The translations under genes and the position numbers were made by a program. 64,000 nt of DNA from CALBRZ01 sp964511065. Lineage in GTDB: Bacteria > Planctomycetota > Planctomycetia > Pirellulales > S012-138. Location: contig CAZEEG010000008.1 of NCBI GenBank assembly GCA_964511065.1, positions 1 through 64,000 of the forward strand, given 5' to 3'. Shown here in pieces: positions 27,779-37,313 of the stretch. Numbering within the stretch: the first letter of the stretch is position 1; each line of letters starts with the position of its first letter. A model generated the notes under the pieces. That model had not been told where the DNA came from. It ran no database searches and was given only the letters and a program-made list of their open reading frames with translations.

Positions 27779-29146
27779 TTATTCCTGTTCCTCAATGCAA
27801 TACAGGTACTGATTACTGCGGAGGAATAGCTGTTTGCCCACGGCGACGGGCGAAGCGTCGATCGGGTCGTTCAGCACGTTGGTGGCCAGCACCTCGAGCT
27901 TATCGCCGGGCTTGAGCACGGTGGTCGTGCCGTCGCGGCCGGTGATGTAAATCCGCCCGCCCGCAGCAACGGGCGAACCATACAAATTGCTGATACCGGG
28001 AATCCGTGTCGGGCCAAAGATGACGTTGCCCGTGCGAATATCCAGGCTGGTCAGGATGCCGTTGTTGGACGCCGTGAAATACAACTGATCGCCCAGCAGC
28101 AGCGGCGAGGGCACGTAAGGCGTGCTGCGGTCGTGACTCCAGCGGACGGTATCGCTATCGGTGACGTCGCCCTGGGCGTCCAGCGGAATGGCCTTGGCCG
28201 CCGCACCGCGATAACCGCTCATGACGATGGCCATATCGCCAGTAGCGACCGGGGAGGGAATGGCGTTCACGGTCTGCCCCCCACATTCCCAGATCACTTC
28301 GCCGGTGGACAGGTCATAACTTCGGACCCGGTTGGTGCCATTCACGATGACCTGCGTGCGGCCGTTGCGCTCAACCACCAGGGGCGTGGCCCAGGAGGTC
28401 GGCTCATCGCGGTCGGCCCGCCAGCGGACGTTACCGGTTTGGGCATCGAGGGCCACGATGAAGGATGGGTCCTCATGGTCCCAATTCACGATCAGCGTTT
28501 CGCCGTGCAGGGCCGGAGAGACTCCTTCGCCCCAACCGCGGCGGGTGCGCATCTGGCCGAGGTCGCGCTCCCACTTGAGGTTGCCGTCGAGATCATAGCA
28601 GAAGATGCCGCGCGAACCGAAGGAAACAAACAGCCTCCGGCCATCGGTGACAGGCGACGACGAAGCATAGGTATTGGTGGTATGCTGACCTTCCTTCGGC
28701 ACCTCCTCGGTGGCGACTCGCTCCCAAATCCGCTCGCCGGTTTTCCGATCAAGGCACAGCACCACGAACTGGTAATAGTTCTTGGGCGGAAGGGTACGGG
28801 CATCGGGCGCGGGCTCAGGAGGGGGGTCGGCCACGCGGTCGGTCTTCACCGCCGCCACGACAAAAACCTTGTTCTCCCAAACGATCGGCGTGGCGCTGCC
28901 TTCGCCCGGCAGTTCCGCTTTCCACTTGATGTTGGTTTGGGCATCCCAATGCAGCGGCGGGGTTGCGTGCGGCGCGAGTCCGGTGGCTTCCGGCCCCCGC
29001 CATTGATGCCAGTTGTATGGGCGGCGGGCGGCAAAATCGTTCGCCTCGCCGGCAACGGCCCCGGCCGCCATGACCACGACCAGCGCCAAGCCAGCGGCGG
29101 CGAATCCGGCGTTTCTTCGGCCGGCGGTTGGAATCCTGAAGTTCAT
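27779..29146 (-). CDS. exported PQQ-like beta-propeller protein
   Basis: A 455-residue secreted protein starting at ATG 29146 behind a GGGAGCGA site. A signal peptide covers about residues 1-35 (twin-Arg GRRNAG then AGLALVVVMAAGAVAG). The mature part is a PQQ-type propeller: repeated units with LDAQTGNVRWRA, YDLSTGEVIWEC and LDIRTGNVIFGP, each carrying the tryptophan-docking pattern. No PQQ-binding disulphide or dehydrogenase active-site residues were noticed, so it is likely a scaffold or sensor rather than an enzyme. This family is heavily expanded in planctomycetes. Confidence 0.88.
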   Translation of the reverse strand: MNFRIPTAGRRNAGFAAAGLALVVVMAAGAVAGEANDFAARRPYNWHQWRGPEATGLAPHATPPLHWDAQTNIKWKAELPGEGSATPIVWENKVFVVAAVKTDRVADPPPEPAPDARTLPPKNYYQFVVLCLDRKTGERIWERVATEEVPKEGQHTTNTYASSSPVTDGRRLFVSFGSRGIFCYDLDGNLKWERDLGQMRTRRGWGEGVSPALHGETLIVNWDHEDPSFIVALDAQTGNVRWRADRDEPTSWATPLVVERNGRTQVIVNGTNRVRSYDLSTGEVIWECGGQTVNAIPSPVATGDMAIVMSGYRGAAAKAIPLDAQGDVTDSDTVRWSHDRSTPYVPSPLLLGDQLYFTASNNGILTSLDIRTGNVIFGPTRIPGISNLYGSPVAAGGRIYITGRDGTTTVLKPGDKLEVLATNVLNDPIDASPVAVGKQLFLRSNQYLYCIEEQE

Positions 29147-29376
29147 GGCAATCGCTCCCTCGCGGATCGTGGGCAATGGACAGGCACGCAGATGCCCCCC
29201 GAACGCGCCCGAATCAATCGCGTGCCGCACTCGGCACTGGCTCGCATGGGCGAGCGGCGTCCATCTTGTTCCGGCGCGCGGTCCGTCAACTGTGGCGCAG
29301 CATACACATTGCGGCACTTGCTCCGCGACCCCATCTTCCGCCGCGAAAATGGCAGCGGCCCCCCACGCGCGGCCGA

Positions 29377-31419
29377 TCAATCCAGATCGCGGCCCACCCA
29401 CGCATGCTCGGTTTGCAGTTCCACCATGTGGCGATAGCGGGTACTGGCCGACATCAACTCGGCGTGCGTCCCCAGTTCCACCAGCCGGCCATGCTCCAGA
29501 ACGGCGATTCGATCGGCCAGCACAATGGTGCTCATGCGGTGCGCGATCACAAAGCAGGTGCGGCCCTGCATCAACGTCCGCAGGCTCTCCTGGATGAGCT
29601 GCTCGCTTTCACTGTCGAGATTGCTCGTGGCTTCGTCCAGAATCAGAATCCGCGGATCGGCCAACAGGGCCCTGGCGATGGCCAATCGCTGCCGCTGCCC
29701 GCCGGAAAGCCGTACCCCGCGCTCGCCAATCAGCGTGTCGTAACCGTGTTCCAGATCGACGATGAACTCATGGGCGTGCGCGGCCTGGGCAGCGCGTTCG
29801 ATCTCCTCGCGTGTCGCATGCCGGACGGCGTAGCCGATGTTTTCGGCGATGGTCCCGTCGAACAGAAACACGTCCTGCTCGACAATGCCCAGCAGTTGCC
29901 GATAGCTTTCCACTTGGATATCGCGGAGGTCGCGACCATCGAGACGCACCGCGCCTTCACTGGGATCGTAAAACCGCGCCACCAGGTTGCAGAGCGTGGT
30001 CTTGCCGGCCCCGCTGCGACCTACCAGCGCAATGGTTTCTCCAGGCGCAACGTCCAGGTTGATGTCGTGCAGAATTGTGCGCTCGCTGCCCGGGTAGCGG
30101 AACGACACGTTCTCAAACGTGATGCGTCCGGCCACCTTGTCGCGGGCCAGGCTCACTGCCGCCGGATTCGACGGCAACTCGCGGGGCTCATCGAGCAGGT
30201 CGAGCACGCGATCCAAGCCGGCCAGGCTGTTCTGGAAGCCCGCAGCGCTGGCGGCCAGTGTCGCCAGCGGTTCCAGCAGCATGGCCAGGTAGAACAGGAA
30301 CATCGTCAGGTCGCCGAGCGTCAGGCCGCCTTCGAGGATGCGGTAGCCGCCGTAAACCAGTAAGCCGGTGGACGCCAGCGGGATCAAGGTTTCCCAAATG
30401 ACGTCGATGGCCCGAGCCCACCACCAGACGAAAAGCTGCTGGCGGACCATCATGTTGTTGCCGCGGACGAAGCGGCCCGCTTCCACGCGCTCACCACTGA
30501 AGCCGCGGACCACGCGCATGCCGCCAAAGGCCTCGGTGGCATGACCATCGATCTCTTGCCGCTGGGAGCGGACATCGCGGTACAGGGGGCGAATCCGGTT
30601 CACCCAGGTGCGGTGCGTGAAATACACGATCGGCACCAAGAGCAGCCCGCCGACCATCATCCGCCAATCGACAAACACCAGCACGATCAGGCTGCCCAGC
30701 AGTTGCACGATGGCCCGCCAGGGGTTGTACAACATGCTGAAAATGAGATCGGCGGCCGAACCGGCATCTTCGCGGAGCAGGCTGGCAGCACCGCCCGATT
30801 TAAGCTGGTAAACCCGATGCAGCGGCAGCCGCACCGCATGCTCGAACGCCCGCTTGCGGAGCGAAACCTGCAACCGATTGACCGCCTTGGTGGCACTCCA
30901 TCGACCCCAAAGGTGAATGGCCGTCGTTGCGAACGATACCGCGACTACCCCTGCTCCGAGGATGATGAGCAACTGGGGGCGACTTTCAGGCAGCCCCCAG
31001 TCCAGCCAGGCGGCAGGAATGGGGCGATCGGCCAAAACATAGTCGATCGCTACTTTGATCGCCGCTGGCGGAACCAGTTTCAGCAGCGTGGCCACCGTCA
31101 GCGTTGCGAGCGCAAAGATGACCACCCGCCGCTGATCGCGCATCAGCCCCCAAAAAGCCGACAAAAGTTGCCAGAACGATCGCGACCGGCGGTGGCGTCG
31201 GTCCGCGCTGGCTGCCGGGGCCAACGGATGCTGCCCCCCGATGGCGGAGGCCGCTTCCTTTCTGCCGGTCGCCGAAGTTGCCGCAGGCGCATCCTCCGCC
31301 GTTCCGTGCCCGTTGCTTGAAAGGCCGGCAGCCGCTGGCCCTCCTGGCGAAGCGTCGCGGCGATGGCGTCGGGCAACCTTGGCGCGGTATTCTTGAAATC
31401 GTCGGCGGCTAGTGGTCAT
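29377..31419 (-). CDS. ABC exporter, fused permease-ATPase
   Basis: A 680-residue half-transporter that would function as a homodimer in the inner membrane. ATG 31419 (MTTSRRRFQEYRAKVARRHR) is chosen; the frame is open to 31833 without homology. A basic and Ala-rich N-terminus of about 80 residues precedes a six-helix ABC transmembrane type 1 domain (about 85-400). The ATPase domain (about 430-670) has Walker A GRSGAGKTT, Q-loop, signature LSGGQRQR, Walker B ILILDEATSNLD and switch His in IAHRMST. It resembles MsbA/lipid or drug exporters; the substrate is unknown. Confidence 0.94.
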   Translation of the reverse strand: MTTSRRRFQEYRAKVARRHRRDASPGGPAAAGLSSNGHGTAEDAPAATSATGRKEAASAIGGQHPLAPAASADRRHRRSRSFWQLLSAFWGLMRDQRRVVIFALATLTVATLLKLVPPAAIKVAIDYVLADRPIPAAWLDWGLPESRPQLLIILGAGVVAVSFATTAIHLWGRWSATKAVNRLQVSLRKRAFEHAVRLPLHRVYQLKSGGAASLLREDAGSAADLIFSMLYNPWRAIVQLLGSLIVLVFVDWRMMVGGLLLVPIVYFTHRTWVNRIRPLYRDVRSQRQEIDGHATEAFGGMRVVRGFSGERVEAGRFVRGNNMMVRQQLFVWWWARAIDVIWETLIPLASTGLLVYGGYRILEGGLTLGDLTMFLFYLAMLLEPLATLAASAAGFQNSLAGLDRVLDLLDEPRELPSNPAAVSLARDKVAGRITFENVSFRYPGSERTILHDINLDVAPGETIALVGRSGAGKTTLCNLVARFYDPSEGAVRLDGRDLRDIQVESYRQLLGIVEQDVFLFDGTIAENIGYAVRHATREEIERAAQAAHAHEFIVDLEHGYDTLIGERGVRLSGGQRQRLAIARALLADPRILILDEATSNLDSESEQLIQESLRTLMQGRTCFVIAHRMSTIVLADRIAVLEHGRLVELGTHAELMSASTRYRHMVELQTEHAWVGRDLD

Positions 31420-31795
31420 CGAACCTCGTCGGCCTGGCAAGTTCGGCACGTGGGGTAAGGCGGCAGGGGCCGAAGCGCGGGAGGACGATGGTCCGCGACG
31501 GCAGAACCACACACAAAAATGCCCACGTTCAACTTTACGCCTTAACCCACCAAAAGATAAGGGCCGGCGTTGTGCGACCGCGCCACTGGCACCGCCAATG
31601 CCGGCTATTGCCCGCCGGTCGCAGGAGTGTAAAACCGGGGACTGCCCACGCGGCAAAGTGACGGGTAAACTTAGCAGCGGCGGCCCGCCTGCCTTCCTTC
31701 CCCCCAAGGGCAACGGCGGCCTATGCGCCCCACGGCCCTCCGGTTCCGCTCCAGGAACCGGCTTCATGGCACTAACGATCAGCGCGAGTTGAAGG
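31420..31795. other. divergent intergenic region
   Basis: 376 bases between the ABC exporter and the small plus-strand gene. An open frame continues upstream from the exporter but shows no family features. No clear promoter or RNA element seen. Confidence 0.4.
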
Positions 31796-32056
31796 ATGCC
31801 CAAGCGCAGCAAGCACCAAGAACGGATTATCAAGAATTACTACCAGAACCTCGAAGACATCAGCCTCCAGAAACTTTCGGAGCATGTGACCGAGTTGTAC
31901 CTGGAAGAAGGCAAGGCGCGCGAACGCCGCTGGAAACACATCGTCTCCGCACTCGAAAAATTGGAAATCAAGCCCGAGGAGATTGCGCGACTTCGGGCAA
32001 ACGACAACCCGGCCGAACTGGCCCAACTGGTACAACGGCTGTTGGCACGCAAGTAG
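31796..32056 (+). CDS. small conserved-looking helical protein, unknown function
   Basis: An 86-residue protein (MPKRSKHQERIIKNYYQN...) predicted to be almost entirely helical, basic at the N-terminus and charged throughout (LSEHVTELYLEEGKARERRWKHIVSALEKLEI). No signal peptide or metal motif. Codon use and composition are like the neighbouring genes, and a hairpin follows the stop, which supports a real gene. I have seen similar short proteins in planctomycetes but know no role. Confidence 0.7.
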   Translation: MPKRSKHQERIIKNYYQNLEDISLQKLSEHVTELYLEEGKARERRWKHIVSALEKLEIKPEEIARLRANDNPAELAQLVQRLLARK

Positions 32057-32072
32057 CCACAGATAGAGTTCT

Positions 32073-32092
32073 CCCCGGCGGTTGAGCCGGGG
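32073..32092 (+). terminator. hairpin after the 86-residue protein gene
   Basis: CCCCGGC, six-base loop, GCCGGGG, starting 17 bases after the stop. The downstream T-tract is short and interrupted (GCGCTCTTT), so termination efficiency is uncertain. Confidence 0.5.
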
Positions 32093-32318
32093 GCGCTCTT
32101 TACCGCGACGTTGCCTGGCCGGATCGGCTCCCCAGCGGCTGTGCTGAACCATCCGGTGGATCGAACCCCACGAGCCGATGGTGGGCCATCGGTCGCCCGG
32201 CGCTGCCGGCAAGGGAAGTGCCGACGGCAGCGCCCCTTTGGGGCCTGCCGCTATGTCGTCCTGACCGGTTGTAACGTTCAGCAAGCCCCCTGCGCCCCCC
32301 ACGATTCGTGCTGCTGTT

Positions 32319-33416
32319 ATGCCGCTGATTCGCCTCCAAAAAATTTCCCGAAGCTACGGCCGCGTGCAGGCACTCAAAAGTGTCAGCCTGACGCTGGAGC
32401 CTGGAACGATCGGGCTGGTTGGCAACAACGGCGCCGGCAAGAGCACGCTGCTCAAAATTCTGTTGGGCCTGTTGCGGCCCGACCACGGCAGCGGCGAGAT
32501 TCTGGGGCACGACATCCGCCGGCGAAGCAGCGAAATCCGCGGCCGAGTCGGTTACATGGCCGAGGCGGCCGCCGTGATTCCAACCCTTCGTGGGGTCGAG
32601 TTTGTCACGCTCTCCGGTGACCTGTATGGCATGCCGCACCGGCAAGCGAAGCGCAGGGCCCACGAAGTGTTGAACTACGTCGGCCTGGGAGAACTGCGAT
32701 ACCGGCGGCTCGAAGAATACTCCACCGGCAACCTGCAGCGGCTCAAGTTGGCCGCCGCACTCGTTCACGATCCCGACCTGCTGCTGCTGGATGAGCCGAC
32801 CAATGGTCTCGATCCTCGTGGCCGCCAGGCGATGCTCAAACTGATTCAGGATCTCATCCGCGAGACCGGCAAGAGTGTCGTGTTGTGTACGCACCTGCTC
32901 GGCGATGTTGAACGCTTGTGCAAGCAGGTCGTGGTCCTGCACCAGGGAACGGTGCTGTTATCGGGCAGCATGGCCGACCTGCGGCGCCGGGCGAGTAACC
33001 ATTTCGAGCTTGGCTGGCAGGCCGACGCCCCGCAACGGTTTGAACGAGCGCTGCTCGACCAGGGCGTGCAGTTTCTTAACCGCCGCCGCAGTGACAGCAC
33101 GGCCCATGCGGTGGTCCATTTGCCCGGCCAGGGCTCGACGACGCGGCTGTTCCAACTGGCCAATGAATGCGGGGCCGTCATCACGCTCCTTCGTCCGCAG
33201 GAGGAAGACTTACAGCAATTGTTCTTCCGGGTGACCCAGTCGGGGGAGCATGCCAGTACCAGCCAGGAAAGCATTTACACTCCCCAAGCAGGCGCCGCCA
33301 TCGGTCAGGCGGCCTCTGAGCCGCCTGACCGATTGAACATTCAATCGCCCATGCCGCCCGAGGCGGAAGGCTCACCCGCCGACGCCCCCCTGCCCACGCG
33401 AAAGCCCCGTCCATGA
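32319..33416 (+). CDS. ABC transporter ATP-binding protein (ABC-2 type system)
   Basis: A 365-residue ATPase. Walker A is GNNGAGKST (35-43). The signature region reads YSTGNLQRLKLA, a divergent form of LSGGQ. Walker B and D-loop are LLLLDEPTNGLDP, and the switch His lies in VVLCTHLLGD. About 60 extra residues at the C-terminus are Pro/Ser/Ala-rich. The stop overlaps the start of the permease gene in ATGA (33413-33416), so the two are translationally coupled and form one transporter. Substrate unknown; in this class often drug, polysaccharide or gliding-type export. Confidence 0.93.
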   Translation: MPLIRLQKISRSYGRVQALKSVSLTLEPGTIGLVGNNGAGKSTLLKILLGLLRPDHGSGEILGHDIRRRSSEIRGRVGYMAEAAAVIPTLRGVEFVTLSGDLYGMPHRQAKRRAHEVLNYVGLGELRYRRLEEYSTGNLQRLKLAAALVHDPDLLLLDEPTNGLDPRGRQAMLKLIQDLIRETGKSVVLCTHLLGDVERLCKQVVVLHQGTVLLSGSMADLRRRASNHFELGWQADAPQRFERALLDQGVQFLNRRRSDSTAHAVVHLPGQGSTTRLFQLANECGAVITLLRPQEEDLQQLFFRVTQSGEHASTSQESIYTPQAGAAIGQAASEPPDRLNIQSPMPPEAEGSPADAPLPTRKPRP

Positions 33417-34297
33417 AGCTCGATACGGCCCATTACCACGGCTGGAACGGCCGGCTCCGCTCGCCCTGGCTCAGCAGTCTGGCCATCGTCAAGGTGGCGA
33501 TGCTGCAGCTCTTTCGCCGCAAGAGCTACTGGGTGGTGATCGGCCTGGGCCTGCTCCAGTTTGTGGTGTTCTTTGCCATCATCTACGCGGTGACGCAGCT
33601 AGGCGCCTTCCGAAGCCGCGTGTTGGAGCAACTCAACTTCGTGGCCGAACCAACCGGTGACAGCGAAAACAACGGCTACTTGATGTTCATGGAACGGCAA
33701 AGCCTGGTGGTCATGATGCTGCTGGCTTTCGCCGGCAGTCTGCTGGTTGGGGCCGATTTCCGATTGAAGTCGCTGCCGTTTTACTTGTCGCGGCGGATCG
33801 ACCGCCGCCATTATATCGTTGGCAAGTTGCTGGCGATTTCAGCCATTGTCGCCTTGATGACGGTGATCCCGGCTCTGCTGCTGTACCTGGAATATGGCGC
33901 CTTCACATCCAGCTTTGAATATTGGGTTGAGAACTGGAAACTGGTGCTGTCGATCCTGGGATATGGTCTGGTGCTGTGTACGGTGCTGAGCATCATGCTG
34001 GTGACGCTCTCAGCCTATCTGCAGCGAACCGCGCCCATCGCCATCACCTGGAGCAGCCTGTTCTTCATGCTGGCCGTGGTGGCCCGGCAGATGCACGATG
34101 TGACAAACAACCCTAACTGGCTACTGCTCGACCCCTGGCGCAACATGCGCTATGTCGGCCGGTATTGTTTCGGCTATTTTCCCGGCGGAGAGGACCTGGA
34201 ATTGGGCATGAAAGCCCTGGCAATCCTGTCTGCCGTGTGCGTTGTTTGCCTGGTGGCGTTGGTCTACCGTGTTCGGGCGGTCGACGTGGTGGAGTAG
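33413..34297 (+). CDS. ABC-2 type permease
   Basis: A 294-residue membrane protein with about six hydrophobic segments (VVIGLGLLQFVVFFAIIYAV, VVMMLLAFAGSLLVGA, LAISAIVALMTVIPALLLY, VLSILGYGLVLCTVLSIMLV, LFFMLAVVA, ILSAVCVVCLVALVY). The arrangement fits ABC-2 permeases: a large loop between the first helices and a cytoplasmic KSLPFYLSRRIDRRHYIVGKL segment that usually contacts the ATPase. It pairs with the preceding ATPase through the ATGA overlap. Confidence 0.88.
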   Translation: MKLDTAHYHGWNGRLRSPWLSSLAIVKVAMLQLFRRKSYWVVIGLGLLQFVVFFAIIYAVTQLGAFRSRVLEQLNFVAEPTGDSENNGYLMFMERQSLVVMMLLAFAGSLLVGADFRLKSLPFYLSRRIDRRHYIVGKLLAISAIVALMTVIPALLLYLEYGAFTSSFEYWVENWKLVLSILGYGLVLCTVLSIMLVTLSAYLQRTAPIAITWSSLFFMLAVVARQMHDVTNNPNWLLLDPWRNMRYVGRYCFGYFPGGEDLELGMKALAILSAVCVVCLVALVYRVRAVDVVE

Positions 34298-34383
34298 CGG
34301 CAGCGCACGAGCGGTACCACTTGCAAACGGACCTTCCATACGGAGCGCCGATTGACATTTCGCCCGCCCTGGACTTCTAGATC

Positions 34384-34866
34384 ATGAGGAAACCAGCAAT
34401 GACGCATCCCAAGCCGCGGCGGCCACTGCCGGTGATCGGGTGGCGAGAATGGGTGGCGCTTCCGGATTTGGGCATCGACTGGATCAAGTCCAAGGTCGAT
34501 AGCGGGGCCCGCACCAGTTGCCTGCACGCATTTGATATCGAGTACGGCCGCAAGAAAGGCGAACCGTACGTGCGATTCAAGGTTCATCCCGTCCAGCGGG
34601 ATCCGCACAAGACGGTCATCGCCGAGGCCCCCCTGTTGGAGCGCCGGCACGTAAAAAGTTCCAGCGGCCACTTGTCGTTGCGGCCCGTAATCGTTACGCC
34701 AGTGCAATTGCTGGGCGAGAACCTGGAGGTCGAACTGACCTTAGCCTCGCGCGATGCGATGGGCTTTCGCATGCTCTTGGGAAGGCAAGCGGTTCGTGGT
34801 AAGTTCTTCATCGATTCCGGGCACTCGTTCCTGGCTGGGCACCCTCCCACCGGACGGTCTGGGTAG
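34384..34866 (+). CDS. retropepsin-like RimK-associated protease (PF05618 type)
   Basis: A 160-residue protein of the family often named ATP-dependent zinc protease, now understood as a retropepsin-like fold that accompanies RimK. IGWREWVALPDLGI, the DSGA-type catalytic motif KVDSGARTSCLHA (Asp39), and the later LLGRQAVRGKFFIDSG are the family features. It is cytoplasmic. Its stop is 22 bases before rimK, so the two form an operon; a role in trimming or controlling RimK-made polyglutamate tails on ribosomal protein S6 is inferred from this pairing. Confidence 0.88.
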   Translation: MRKPAMTHPKPRRPLPVIGWREWVALPDLGIDWIKSKVDSGARTSCLHAFDIEYGRKKGEPYVRFKVHPVQRDPHKTVIAEAPLLERRHVKSSSGHLSLRPVIVTPVQLLGENLEVELTLASRDAMGFRMLLGRQAVRGKFFIDSGHSFLAGHPPTGRSG

Positions 34867-34888
34867 TCAATCATAGTCGGGGGACTTT

Positions 34889-35794
34889 ATGAAGATCGCC
34901 ATCCTTTCCAGGAGGCCATCCCTCTATTCCACAAGACGTTTGAAAGAAGCAGGGCAGGCGCGCGGTCACGAGGTGCGAATCGTCGATTACCTGCGCTGCT
35001 ATATGGATATCACCTCGCACAAGCCACAGGTGCTGTACCAAGGTGAGCCACTGCTGGGATACGACGCCATCATTCCCCGGATCGGCGCATCGAACACCTT
35101 CTATGGGACGGCGGTCGTCCGGCAGTTCGAAATGATGGGGGTCTACTCGGCCAACGAGTCGCAAGCCATTAGCCGCTCGCGCGACAAGCTCCGCAGCTTG
35201 CAACTGCTGTCGCGGAAGGGGATCGGCCTGCCCGTCACCGGTTTCGCCCACAGCACGAAAGACATCGAGGGGCTCATCAATATCGTCGGCGGCGCGCCGC
35301 TGGTCATCAAGCTGCTGGAGGGTACCCAGGGGATCGGCGTGATCCTGGCCGAAACCCGCAAGGCAGCCGAGGCGGTCATCGAGGCTTTCCGCGGCCTGCA
35401 CGCCAACATCCTGGTGCAGGAATACTTGAAAGAAGCCCGCGGGGCCGATATCCGCTGTCTGGTGGTGGGTAACCGCGTGGTTGCCGCCATGAAACGCCAG
35501 GCACCGCCCGGCGAGTTCCGCTCCAACCTGCACCGGGGTGGTACGGCCGTTAAGATCAAGCTCACGCCCGAGGAACGCAGTACGGCTACCCGGGCCGCCA
35601 AGGCCATGGGGTTGAACGTGGCCGGTGTGGACTTGATCCGCTCTAACCACGGGCCGGTGGTGGTCGAAGTAAACTCCTCGCCCGGCCTGGAGGGGATCGA
35701 AGCGGCCTCCGGCATCGACGTTGCCTCCGAGATCGTGGAATTCCTGGAAAAGAACGCCTCGCCGGGCAACACCAGGGACCGCGTGAAAGGATAG
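34889..35794 (+). CDS. rimK: RimK-type ribosomal protein S6 glutamate ligase
   Basis: A 301-residue ATP-grasp ligase that adds glutamates to the C-terminus of ribosomal protein S6 in well-studied bacteria. The N-terminal half (MKIAILSRRPSLYSTRRLKEAG, IIPRIGASNTFYG, NESQAISRSRDKLRSLQLL) and the ATP-grasp core (VIKLLEGTQGIGVILAET, ILVQEYLKEARGADIRCLVV, VVEVNSSPGLEGIE) match closely. ATG 34889 has GGGGGA upstream. The substrate here could be S6 or another protein. It converges with aroA, only 14 bases apart. Confidence 0.95.
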   Translation: MKIAILSRRPSLYSTRRLKEAGQARGHEVRIVDYLRCYMDITSHKPQVLYQGEPLLGYDAIIPRIGASNTFYGTAVVRQFEMMGVYSANESQAISRSRDKLRSLQLLSRKGIGLPVTGFAHSTKDIEGLINIVGGAPLVIKLLEGTQGIGVILAETRKAAEAVIEAFRGLHANILVQEYLKEARGADIRCLVVGNRVVAAMKRQAPPGEFRSNLHRGGTAVKIKLTPEERSTATRAAKAMGLNVAGVDLIRSNHGPVVVEVNSSPGLEGIEAASGIDVASEIVEFLEKNASPGNTRDRVKG

Positions 35795-35808
35795 CGCCGC
35801 AGCTTGGA

Positions 35809-37101
35809 TTAAGCCCGGGCCGTGGCCGTCACGCGCGCCAGGTCGTCAAAGAACTTGGGATACGTTTTCCCTACGCAGCCAGGGTCGCGGATCACGACGC
35901 CTTCGCTGCGCAGCCCCACCAGCGCCAGGCTCATCGCCATCCGGTGGTCGTCGTAGGTATCGATGGCCGCGGGCCGCAGCGGGGCCGGCGTGATATCCAA
36001 GCCATCGGGCAATTCAACCACCGAAGCTCCCAACTTGCGCAGTTCCGTGGCCAGCGCAGCCAGGCGGTCGGTTTCCTTATGCCGCATGTGCGGTACGCCG
36101 CGCACCCGAGTGGTGCCTTCGGCAAACAGGGCGACGGCAGCCAAGGTTTGCACCGTGTCGCTGATCGCGTTCATATCGACATCGACGCCGCGGAGCGGTC
36201 CGCCCTGCACCACAATACCGTCGTCGTGCGACGATACCTGGCAACCCATCTTCGCCAATACATCGACAAATGCGACATCACCTTGAAGGCTTTGCCGGTT
36301 GAGGCCGCGAACCTTCACACGCCCCCCGGTGATCGCGGCAGCGCCGAAAAAGTAGCTGGCGGCCGAAGCATCGGGTTCAATCGCGTATTCCCTACCCTGG
36401 TATCGGGCCGGGGCGATGAAATATTGCCGCTGCGGTTGAAGCTGTACATCGGCTTTCACCCCGAATGCGGCCATCACCGCGAGCGTCATATCGACGTAGG
36501 GTTGCGATACCAGTTCGCCTTCGATAAGCACGGTAACTGGCCCCTGCGCGTTGGGGGCCGCCATCAACAGGCCGCTCAGGAATTGGCTCGATACATCGCC
36601 GCGGATAGTCGCCGTTCCGCCGGGCAGACCCGATGCGCGTACGGTCACCGGTGGAAAGCCGTCGGTCCCCTCGCAACGAACATCGGCCCCCAGTTGCCGC
36701 AATCCATGAAGCAGGTCGCCGATGGGTCTTTCGCGCATGCGCGGAGTGCCGTCGAGGCGGAAAGTACCTCGGGCAGTTGTCACCATCGCGGTCAGGAAGC
36801 GAATGCTCGTCCCGCTATTGGCGATATACACCTTCAGCGGCTGCGCAACGTCGATGGTTCCTCCTGAACCGTCGACCAAGAGCGTTTCGGTTGTTCCTTC
36901 CGCTTGCACGCCGACCCCCATCGCATTGAGGGCGGCGATCATCACCTGGGTATCTTCGCTATCCAGGGCGCCTAACAAGCGCGACTGGCCATTGGCCAAG
37001 GCGGCACAAATCAAAGCCCGATTGGTGATGCTCTTGGAACCGGGGGGACGAATCTCGGCGTCAATCGCCCCCGAGGGTTGAATAGCTAGTTCGTCGGTCA
37101 T
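35809..37101 (-). CDS. aroA: 5-enolpyruvylshikimate-3-phosphate synthase
   Basis: Transfers the enolpyruvyl group of PEP to shikimate 3-phosphate, the sixth step of the chorismate pathway, in the cytoplasm. The 430 residues show RPPGSKSITNRALICAALANG at the N-terminus, the PEP-site loop IANSGTSIRFL, SSQFLSGLLMAAP, and the catalytic RHKETDRLAAL and DDHRMAMSLALVG near the end. ATG 37101 is well placed. No other aro gene is adjacent. Confidence 0.97.
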   Translation of the reverse strand: MTDELAIQPSGAIDAEIRPPGSKSITNRALICAALANGQSRLLGALDSEDTQVMIAALNAMGVGVQAEGTTETLLVDGSGGTIDVAQPLKVYIANSGTSIRFLTAMVTTARGTFRLDGTPRMRERPIGDLLHGLRQLGADVRCEGTDGFPPVTVRASGLPGGTATIRGDVSSQFLSGLLMAAPNAQGPVTVLIEGELVSQPYVDMTLAVMAAFGVKADVQLQPQRQYFIAPARYQGREYAIEPDASAASYFFGAAAITGGRVKVRGLNRQSLQGDVAFVDVLAKMGCQVSSHDDGIVVQGGPLRGVDVDMNAISDTVQTLAAVALFAEGTTRVRGVPHMRHKETDRLAALATELRKLGASVVELPDGLDITPAPLRPAAIDTYDDHRMAMSLALVGLRSEGVVIRDPGCVGKTYPKFFDDLARVTATARA

Positions 37102-37313
37102 AGCGTGGCGTCTGCGCCGGCCGTTGGCAGTGCAAGAAGATGCGCCCCATGATCGGTGGCGGCCAACACTTACCGCCGGTGCCCGTAGTTGGCCATTGTA
37201 GTGGATTGCTCCCGAGGATTAAACCGGGCGATCACGGGGTGAAACAGCGACGATCTCCCGGTTTTTCCGGGGATTTGTGCGGCAACTCCGGCCGCGCATA
37301 TCGGGTACGGTCG

